Positions 58,380 to 64,000 of a stretch of 64,000 bases of DNA are shown piece by piece. The DNA lies in assembly GCA_027317645.1 (NCBI GenBank), contig DAHVQS010000004.1, forward strand, positions 25,477 to 89,476. The letters run 5' to 3'. The notes below the pieces were generated by a model. That model was not told the origin of the DNA. It was given only the letters and a program-made list of their open reading frames with translations, and did no database searches. Numbering within the stretch: position 1 is the stretch's first letter; every line of letters begins with the position of its first letter. This DNA is from Paenalcaligenes sp021793095 (GTDB lineage Bacteria; Pseudomonadota; Gammaproteobacteria; Burkholderiales; Burkholderiaceae_B). Position numbers and translations under genes: made by a program.

Positions 58380-59807
58380 ATGTGTGGTGTGGTCGGTGCG
58401 ATTGGTCATTCGCCTGTTAACCAATTGATTTACGACAGCTTGCTGCTGCTACAGCACCGTGGTCAAGAGGCAGCAGGTATCTCAACCTATCATGATCAGA
58501 TGTTCTTTACCCATCGCGCGGCCGGCCTGGTCCGTGATGTCTTTCGGACCCGCAATATGCGCTCTTTGCCCGGTAATAGTGGCTTGGGTCACGTGCGCTA
58601 TCCGAGTTCCACCTCGCCCGAAAGTATCGACGAGGCTCAGCCCTTGTATGTAAACGCCCCTTATGGGATCAGTTTTGTGCATAATGGGCAACTCACTAAC
58701 TGGAAAAGCCTACGCGAGGATCTCTTTAAGTTTGATCGACGACATATCAACACCCAATCAGATTCAGAGGTTTTACTAAATATCTTTGCGCATGAGCTGC
58801 AATTGGCCTCTGCCAATGATGAGCTCAGCCCCGAGGTGGTTTTTAAGGCCGTCCGTGCCGTTCACAAGCGCGTCAAAGGGGCTTATGCAGTGATTGCCCA
58901 TATTGCTGGGTTTGGATTAGTGGCCTTTAGAGATCCTAACGGTATTCGCCCTTTGTGCTATGGCAAACTTGACGGTGAGCATGGGCGTGAATGGCTAGTT
59001 GCCTCAGAATCTGTGGCCTTGACTGGCAATGGCTTTCGATTGGTTGATGATGTTGCGCCTGGTGAGGCCCTGTGCATCACCCTAGATGGGCAGTTAGTCA
59101 AGCAACAATGTGCCGACCATACTCGGTTAATGCCATGCATGTTTGAGTATGTTTACTTTGCCCGCCCTGATTCCATCATTGACGGTATTTCCATCTATCA
59201 TGCGCGCTTGAAAATGGGTGAATATCTGGGCAACAAAGTGGCCAAGAGCTTGCGTTTGGCCGAGGTTGATGTGGTGATGCCTATCCCTGATTCGGCACGT
59301 CCATCCGCGATGCAGCTGGCTTCCAGCTTGAATCTGCCCTATAGAGAGGGCTTTCTCAAGAACTACTATATTGGTCGCACCTTTATTATGCCTGGGCAGG
59401 CTGTACGGCAACGCTCAGTACGACAAAAGCTCAGTGCCGTCCCCTTAGAATTTAAGGATAAAAATGTCTTACTCGTTGATGATTCTATAGTGCGTGGGAC
59501 GACCAGTAAACGCATCGTTGAGATCGCACGCTGGGCGGGAGCAAAAAAAGTGTTTTTCGCTTCGGCGGCGGCCCCAGTGAGATTTCCCAACATTTATGGT
59601 ATTGATATGCCAACTAAGGAAGAGCTCATTGCGCACAGTTGTGAGGAGGATAGCATTGTCAAAAAAATGGGGGCCGATGGGTTGATCTATCAAAATTTAG
59701 ACGACCTGTATGCCTTGCTGCACGAGTTAAACCCCCACATTGATGGTTTTGAGGCCTCTTGTTTTCATGGTCACTACATCACCGAAGACGACAAGATCAT
59801 CGTGTAG
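58380..59807 (+). CDS. purF: Amidophosphoribosyltransferase
   Basis: First committed step of purine synthesis: PRPP plus glutamine gives phosphoribosylamine. Cys2, exposed after removal of Met1, is the glutaminase nucleophile (MCGVVGAIGH), and the glutaminase domain shows QHRGQEAAGI and VRYPSSTSPESIDEAQP. The PRPP-binding site is VLLVDDSIVRGTTSKRI. The length of 475 residues is somewhat short of the E. coli 505 but normal for the type. AGGA lies seven bases before ATG 58380; the frame is open upstream inside cvpA, which I exclude because Cys must follow the initiator Met. Confidence 0.97.
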   Translation: MCGVVGAIGHSPVNQLIYDSLLLLQHRGQEAAGISTYHDQMFFTHRAAGLVRDVFRTRNMRSLPGNSGLGHVRYPSSTSPESIDEAQPLYVNAPYGISFVHNGQLTNWKSLREDLFKFDRRHINTQSDSEVLLNIFAHELQLASANDELSPEVVFKAVRAVHKRVKGAYAVIAHIAGFGLVAFRDPNGIRPLCYGKLDGEHGREWLVASESVALTGNGFRLVDDVAPGEALCITLDGQLVKQQCADHTRLMPCMFEYVYFARPDSIIDGISIYHARLKMGEYLGNKVAKSLRLAEVDVVMPIPDSARPSAMQLASSLNLPYREGFLKNYYIGRTFIMPGQAVRQRSVRQKLSAVPLEFKDKNVLLVDDSIVRGTTSKRIVEIARWAGAKKVFFASAAAPVRFPNIYGIDMPTKEELIAHSCEEDSIVKKMGADGLIYQNLDDLYALLHELNPHIDGFEASCFHGHYITEDDKIIV

Positions 59808-59827
59808 TCATGCGCTAGTCGACAGCA

Positions 59828-60346
59828 TTAACGACTATGCTGACGCCATTGCATCCACAGGGCAGCTAAGCCCGCTGCGGTCAGAACGATAAATAAATTA
59901 AAAGACCAGAGGGCAAAATCTAATCCCAAGAAATTAACTTTGGCATCCATGCAACTCGCGTAGATGCCAAATACTTTGGGCCAAGCACGATCTAACCCAA
60001 GTTGGGTAATGGCTTTATCCGCAAAGGTGAGGGCGCATGAAAACTGGTTTGCAGCTACCGTATACTGATGCCACGAAGACACCATGCCAGTGATCGTGTT
60101 GATAACTAGCAATAGTCCAATGGTGGTTGCCGTTTTATTGTATTGCTTTTGGTGGGTGATATAGGCCAATAATGCAAAAAAGCAGGCAACCAACAATATG
60201 AGTCGTTGAAAAACGCACCAAGCGCAGGGAGCCATTCCTAAAACATGTTGGGCAAATAATGCGATTAAAAAAGCAAGAAGCCCAATAATGAGAGCGGCTA
60301 AATAGAAATAGCTGGGTAAGGATATAGACCGTGAAAAGCGTGCCAT
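59828..60346 (-). CDS. dsbB: Disulfide bond formation protein B
   Basis: Inner-membrane oxidase that reoxidises periplasmic DsbA and passes electrons to quinones. The first redox pair is CAWC (C41, C44) just after the first helix; the second pair lies in the second periplasmic loop (NQFSCALTF and IYASCMDAKV). Four hydrophobic helices are clear. ATG 60346 gives 172 residues; an upstream TTG at 60352 is also in frame. It is the last gene of the map-glnD-dsbB run and is convergent with purF. No dsbA is in the window. Confidence 0.92.
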   Translation of the reverse strand: MARFSRSISLPSYFYLAALIIGLLAFLIALFAQHVLGMAPCAWCVFQRLILLVACFFALLAYITHQKQYNKTATTIGLLLVINTITGMVSSWHQYTVAANQFSCALTFADKAITQLGLDRAWPKVFGIYASCMDAKVNFLGLDFALWSFNLFIVLTAAGLAALWMQWRQHSR

Positions 60347-60365
60347 AACCAAAACAGGTAATTTG

Positions 60366-63002
60366 TCAGGTAAGTAAACGGAGTATATCGCGAATCAAAG
60401 CCGCGCGAAAATCATTATTTTCTAGTTTTGAACTTTCCAGTATAAAGTTATCCTCTACGCGTTCCCCTAGGGTCATGACCTTGGCAGAACGCAGGTTGAG
60501 TTCATTTTGAGCAAAGCACTGTGCGAGGCTAAAGAGCAAGCCCTTGCGATCCGTGCCGAGGATGGAGAGTTCCCAGCTAGAATCGTACAAATGACGCAAT
60601 TCAGCACGGGGGTTGAGTGGAAAGACGCGTGCTTGGGCTGAGCGGGCATCATGGTAATTAAAGGTGGTGGTGCGCGCCTTGTGTTGCTGATGTTTTAAAT
60701 TAAGTAAGCTTTCTTTGAGGGCATGCTCTAACAATAAAAAACCCTGCTGATCCTCCCTGATTGCGCGTGCTGGCTGGACGACAAAGGTATCCAATACCCA
60801 GCCTTTGGGGCTGGTATAAATCTGTGCGTCCTGAATACTAAAACCCAGCCTTTCAAACACTTCACATAAAGTCATGAACAGCTCTGGCTGGTCCTCTGCG
60901 TGTACCATCACCTGCCACAACGCCTGAGAGGTAGCACTGGGCGTTGCACGGCGCTGCCCATGCAGTTCATCGCTGTGCGCATTTTCAGGCAAGGCACGCA
61001 GACTGACCGTTGGGCGTTTTATGACCGTATCTTGCTGAGCAAAGGTTTGAAAATGCCAATAAATGGTGTTCAGTGGATGCCGTGCAAAATAATCACCATC
61101 CAATTCTTGCCATACCTGTTGGGCATAGCTGTTCTTGTTAAGTACAAGCGCGAGATGAGTATGCGCAGTTTGTTGCCGTGTACGTAAAATTTCAGCGCTA
61201 CTTTGTTGATTCAAGAGTAGCCCAGCAGCTTGTTGGTACAAACTATCAAAGAGCGTTGATTTCCAACTGGTCCAAATTCTAGGGTTAGTGGCTTGAATGT
61301 CGGCAATGGTGAGCAGATAAAGAGCGTTGAGCTTTTCTATGTCATCCACAATTGTGATGAATTCATGGAGTATCTCGGGGGCATAGAAATCTTCTTTCTG
61401 CGCATAATGGGAAAAGAGGAGGTGCTGCTTGACGAGGAATACAATCAATGAGGTTTCTTGGGGGCTCAATTCGTGATCTTGGCAGAATTGGCGTGCAATT
61501 TCGGCGCCACGAATTGCGTGATTTCCGCCTTGACCTTTGCCAATATCATGAAATAAAGCAGCTAAATACAGTAACCAAGAATGATGAAAGTCATGCATGA
61601 GCTGTTGGGCCAGCGGTGACACTCGATTAGCGGCATTGGATTGCCGCATTTGGCTGAGGTAATCAATCACGCGCAGAGTATGCTGATCCACCGTATAGAC
61701 ATGAAAGAGATCATGCTGCATCTGCCCAACAACATTACGAAATGCGGGAATGTAGCGAGGTAATATGTTGAATAAATTCAATAACGACAGACTTTCGTAA
61801 ACCCGATGGGGTTGCTTGAGTATTTTAAGGAATAGCTTTTTGTGCTGCGGCGTATTGCGGAATCCCTCATCGACCAGTTTGCGTCCATGCCAAAGTGTGC
61901 GCATAGTCAATGCATCAAACCCTTGTATTTCTGGAAATCTTTGAAACCATAGTATTCCGCACAGCAGGTTTTCGGGATGCATCGTCAGTTGTGTAGGCCG
62001 CACGAGCTTTAGATGTTGGTTGACGATAGAAAAATGAGCATCCAAAGGCACCACTTCGGTAGTTTGTGGGGGTTGAATGATCTCATCTAGGCTTTGCATT
62101 AAGGTTGTCCTGAGCTGTGTGACCAGGCGAGCAGCCCAGTAGTAGCGCTGCATGAGCGCCTCACTCGCATGGCGACCATTGTACTGATCGCTAAAGCCAT
62201 AGACCTGCGCAAGCTGTGGCTGTAAATCAAAGCGCAGTGTATCCTCTGCACGATCAGTAAGTAGGTGCAGCTCTATCCTTAATCGCATCAATGCGAGGGT
62301 CACACGTTCAATCGCTTTTTTTTCAGCTTCGGTCAGGAGGCCAGATTGAGCAATTTCAGCCCAATCGCGACCCACTCCAGCAGCATGCGCCAGCCAACCC
62401 AGTAGTTGCAGATCGCGTAATCCCCCCGGGGACTCCTTGCAGTTAGGCTCTAGGGCATAGGGGGTGTTTTGAAAGGCACGATGCCGTTGCTGCATCTCTT
62501 GGCGTTTGAGCCGATAGAAAGCTGCCAAATCCAGTTGTTGCTGATGTTTTTGCCTTAAGGAAAGCCATAGGCTTTTATTGCCCTCTAAGTAACGAGCCTC
62601 AAGTAAAGCCGTCTGTAGCGCAATGTCTTGAGTGCAACGCTTGAGGCATTGCTCAAGTGTTTCAACTGAATGAGAAATGGCTAACCCCATATCCCAACAA
62701 GCGGCAATTAATTGTTCGAGTTGGTGCTGCTCTTTTGATGATTCGATTGGCGCTGGGACTAAAAATAGAAGATCAATGTCTGAGTGCGGGTAAAGCGCCT
62801 GTCTACCATAGCCGCCTAGGGCCAGGCAAGTGGCGCCATCAGGCAGTGGAAATTGCTGAAATAATTGTTTTAGGCAATGGTCTGTATGACGGCTGAGTCT
62901 GTGGAGCAGCCTTTGGGGGTTGGGGCGGAGGCGATAGCGGGCAATGGCACTGGCCCGCTGCGCCTGGTATTGATTCCTGATTGAATCGATGGCCCCGTGC
63001 AT
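60366..63002 (-). CDS. glnD: [Protein-PII] uridylyltransferase / uridylyl-removing enzyme
   Basis: Glutamine sensor that uridylylates PII when glutamine is low and removes UMP when it is high. The nucleotidyltransferase motif is LGGYGRQALYPHSDIDLLFL (about residues 62-81), the central HD domain has LFHDIGKGQGGNHAIRGAE, and two ACT domains occupy the C-terminal 200 residues (ELSILGTDRKGLLFSLAQCF in the second). The length is 878 residues. Its substrate PII is encoded at 14205-14543. It begins 3 bases after the map stop, the usual map-glnD order. Confidence 0.96.
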   Translation of the reverse strand: MHGAIDSIRNQYQAQRASAIARYRLRPNPQRLLHRLSRHTDHCLKQLFQQFPLPDGATCLALGGYGRQALYPHSDIDLLFLVPAPIESSKEQHQLEQLIAACWDMGLAISHSVETLEQCLKRCTQDIALQTALLEARYLEGNKSLWLSLRQKHQQQLDLAAFYRLKRQEMQQRHRAFQNTPYALEPNCKESPGGLRDLQLLGWLAHAAGVGRDWAEIAQSGLLTEAEKKAIERVTLALMRLRIELHLLTDRAEDTLRFDLQPQLAQVYGFSDQYNGRHASEALMQRYYWAARLVTQLRTTLMQSLDEIIQPPQTTEVVPLDAHFSIVNQHLKLVRPTQLTMHPENLLCGILWFQRFPEIQGFDALTMRTLWHGRKLVDEGFRNTPQHKKLFLKILKQPHRVYESLSLLNLFNILPRYIPAFRNVVGQMQHDLFHVYTVDQHTLRVIDYLSQMRQSNAANRVSPLAQQLMHDFHHSWLLYLAALFHDIGKGQGGNHAIRGAEIARQFCQDHELSPQETSLIVFLVKQHLLFSHYAQKEDFYAPEILHEFITIVDDIEKLNALYLLTIADIQATNPRIWTSWKSTLFDSLYQQAAGLLLNQQSSAEILRTRQQTAHTHLALVLNKNSYAQQVWQELDGDYFARHPLNTIYWHFQTFAQQDTVIKRPTVSLRALPENAHSDELHGQRRATPSATSQALWQVMVHAEDQPELFMTLCEVFERLGFSIQDAQIYTSPKGWVLDTFVVQPARAIREDQQGFLLLEHALKESLLNLKHQQHKARTTTFNYHDARSAQARVFPLNPRAELRHLYDSSWELSILGTDRKGLLFSLAQCFAQNELNLRSAKVMTLGERVEDNFILESSKLENNDFRAALIRDILRLLT

Positions 63003-63005
63003 GAT

Positions 63006-63833
63006 TTAACTTTGTAGTGCGGACACAAAGCCTTTAACAAATTTGGGTGGTTGTGGCATGCCAGGAGAAACCGTCAGCACCTCATAACCTGTGTCGGTAA
63101 CGAGGATGGTGTGCTCCCACTGGGCCGAAAGGCTACGATCTCGAGTGACCACAGTCCATTGATCTGGGAGTGTGCGCAGTTCGCGTCGGCCCGCGTTGAT
63201 CATGGGTTCAATGGTAAAAATCATGCCAGGCTCAAGAACCATCCCGGTTCCAGGGCGACCATAATGCAACACCTGAGGGTCTTGGTGAAAGGCCTGGCCG
63301 ATGCCGTGGCCGCAGTACTCGCGCACCACGGAATAGTCATGGCTCTCGGCATGCTGTTGTATGGCGTGCCCGATGTCGCCAAGGGTCGCCCCGGGGCGCA
63401 CCTGCTCGATGCCTAACCACATACATTCGTAGGTGACATTAGTTAGGCGACGCGCCAAGATAGAAGGCTCGCCCACAAAAAACATGCGACTGGTATCCCC
63501 ATACCAGCCATCTTTGATCACCGTGACATCCAGATTGATAATGTCACCTTTTTTGAGCTTTTTATCGCTGGGAATGCCGTGACAAATCACATGGTTGACC
63601 GATGTGCACACTGCACCAGGAAAAGGAGGGTAGCCAGCCGGGGCATAACCGACTGTCGCGGATTGTACATTGAGTTCATCGGTGATGTACTCCAAGCACA
63701 ACCGATCTATTTCTGCAGTCGTGACGCCAGGCTTAATAAATTGTTCTAAATAATCAAGGGTTTGGGCTGCTGCTTGGCAAGCGGCGCGCATTTTGTCTAG
63801 GTCTTTGGGATCGGTGACGAGTATTTTTTCCAT
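63006..63833 (-). CDS. map: Methionine aminopeptidase, type I
   Basis: Removes the N-terminal methionine from nascent proteins. The metal ligands lie in GDIINLDVTVIKDGWYGDTS (two Asp), GHGIGQAFHQDPQVLHYG (His), FTIEPMIN (Glu) and QWEHTILVTD (Glu); the catalytic His is in NHVICHGIPSD. The length of 275 residues fits type Ia. It is divergent from the gene to the right, which by position and the strong promoter should be rpsB. The glnD gene follows after 3 bases. Confidence 0.97.
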   Translation of the reverse strand: MEKILVTDPKDLDKMRAACQAAAQTLDYLEQFIKPGVTTAEIDRLCLEYITDELNVQSATVGYAPAGYPPFPGAVCTSVNHVICHGIPSDKKLKKGDIINLDVTVIKDGWYGDTSRMFFVGEPSILARRLTNVTYECMWLGIEQVRPGATLGDIGHAIQQHAESHDYSVVREYCGHGIGQAFHQDPQVLHYGRPGTGMVLEPGMIFTIEPMINAGRRELRTLPDQWTVVTRDRSLSAQWEHTILVTDTGYEVLTVSPGMPQPPKFVKGFVSALQS

Positions 63834-63837
63834 AAAC

Positions 63838-63867
63838 TTGTCTAGTGGGTGTGAAAAATAGTATAAT
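63838..63867 (+). promoter_or_regulatory. Rightward promoter at the window edge, probably rpsB
   Basis: TTGTCT (63838-63843), 18-bp spacer, perfect TATAAT (63862-63867). Transcription would start near 63874 and run beyond the window, so the leader exceeds 125 bases. In betaproteobacteria rpsB is divergent from map; the gene itself is not in the window, so its name is inference. Confidence 0.6.
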
Positions 63868-63918
63868 GCTAGATTAGCTTTTTTGGGTTTTTAGCTTGAG
63901 TTTTTGGGCGTAGCTTTG

Positions 63919-63939
63919 AATAAATTTAGATAATTTATT
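63919..63939. repeat. AT-rich dyad in the leader of the gene beyond the window
   Basis: AATAAATT (63919-63926), five-base loop, AATTTATT (63932-63939), about 45 bases into the predicted transcript. It may be a leader hairpin, though AT stems are weak. Confidence 0.4.
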
Positions 63940-64000
63940 TGGCGCCACATGCTAAAAACTTGAGTGATATAAAAAGCATACCACTATTTTTCTATGAGAA

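Noticed and set aside
59808..59850. Hairpin between purF and dsbB
   Set aside because: TAGTCG/CGACTA and AGCAT/ATGCT can pair but compete with each other, and there is no T tract.
1..64000. Search for tRNA genes, CRISPR arrays, insertion sequences, prophage or toxin-antitoxin genes
   Set aside because: No cloverleaf-like sequence, spaced identical repeats, transposase or integrase motif was seen. The window looks like ordinary core chromosome.

Overview
The window is a stretch of core chromosome from a betaproteobacterium, most likely of the Alcaligenaceae (Bordetella/Oligella/Paenalcaligenes side of Burkholderiales). The reasons are gene content and order: surE-pcm-nlpD, gmk-rpoZ-spoT, folC-dedD-cvpA-purF, map-glnD beside an apparent rpsB promoter, and a pyruvate dehydrogenase operon whose E3 subunit carries its own lipoyl domain. 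Base composition looks moderate and even throughout. I see no insertion sequence, prophage, integrase, CRISPR array, rRNA or tRNA. The genus is inference; the class is well supported.

Layout. 1-3.5 kb: 3' part of nnr, then tadA, an S66 LD-carboxypeptidase and a YigZ-family protein, all rightward. 3.6-7.2 kb: thioredoxin-like protein, purine permease, tsaD and plsY. 7.3-11.1 kb: surE-pcm-nlpD-rlmD, a cluster in which rpoS, often found after nlpD, is absent. 11.3-19.7 kb: argH, a YbdG-type mechanosensitive channel, a PII protein, an MFS carrier, a pseudouridine synthase, ugpQ and ppiD. 19.7-23.6 kb: a leftward four-gene operon of a NitT/TauT-type ABC importer and nnrS. 23.7-27.7 kb: leftward xthA-gmk-rpoZ-spoT. 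28.0-29.2 kb: a 50-codon orphan gene with its own terminator and a spermidine-synthase-like protein. 29.3-32.2 kb: a TrpX-family ABC importer. 32.3-38.3 kb: a complete RND efflux pump. 38.3-39.7 kb: pdxJ and a nitroreductase. 39.7-43.6 kb: copper homeostasis genes cueR, copA, copZ and sco. 43.6-49.0 kb: a leftward operon of sensor kinase, response regulator, folD, prlC and sco. 49.3-55.5 kb: aceE-aceF-lpdA. 55.6-59.8 kb: folC-dedD-cvpA-purF. 59.8-63.8 kb: leftward map-glnD-dsbB. The last 160 bases hold a rightward promoter.

How the genes connect. PII (14.2 kb) and its uridylyltransferase GlnD (60.4 kb) are the sensor pair for nitrogen status. CopA, CueR, CopZ and Sco form a copper set covering export, sensing, cytoplasmic carriage and cytochrome oxidase copper delivery; the copA promoter has the 19-bp spacer and dyad of a MerR-type activator. 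The PAS sensor kinase and FixJ-like regulator are divergent from the pyruvate dehydrogenase operon and overlap folD, suggesting a link between a membrane signal and central carbon or C1 metabolism. SpoT, RpoZ and Gmk are tied by guanine nucleotide metabolism and transcription.

No non-coding gap exceeds 300 bases. The largest are 49028-49305 (aceE promoter and a small hairpin), 27740-27994 (upstream of the 50-codon gene) and 42406-42649 (copA/copZ divergent promoters). I did not find a clear-cut new system. The best candidates for a second look are the 50-codon gene, the ABC-nnrS operon, the aminopropyltransferase-like protein with a changed active site, and the kinase-regulator-folD-prlC-sco operon.
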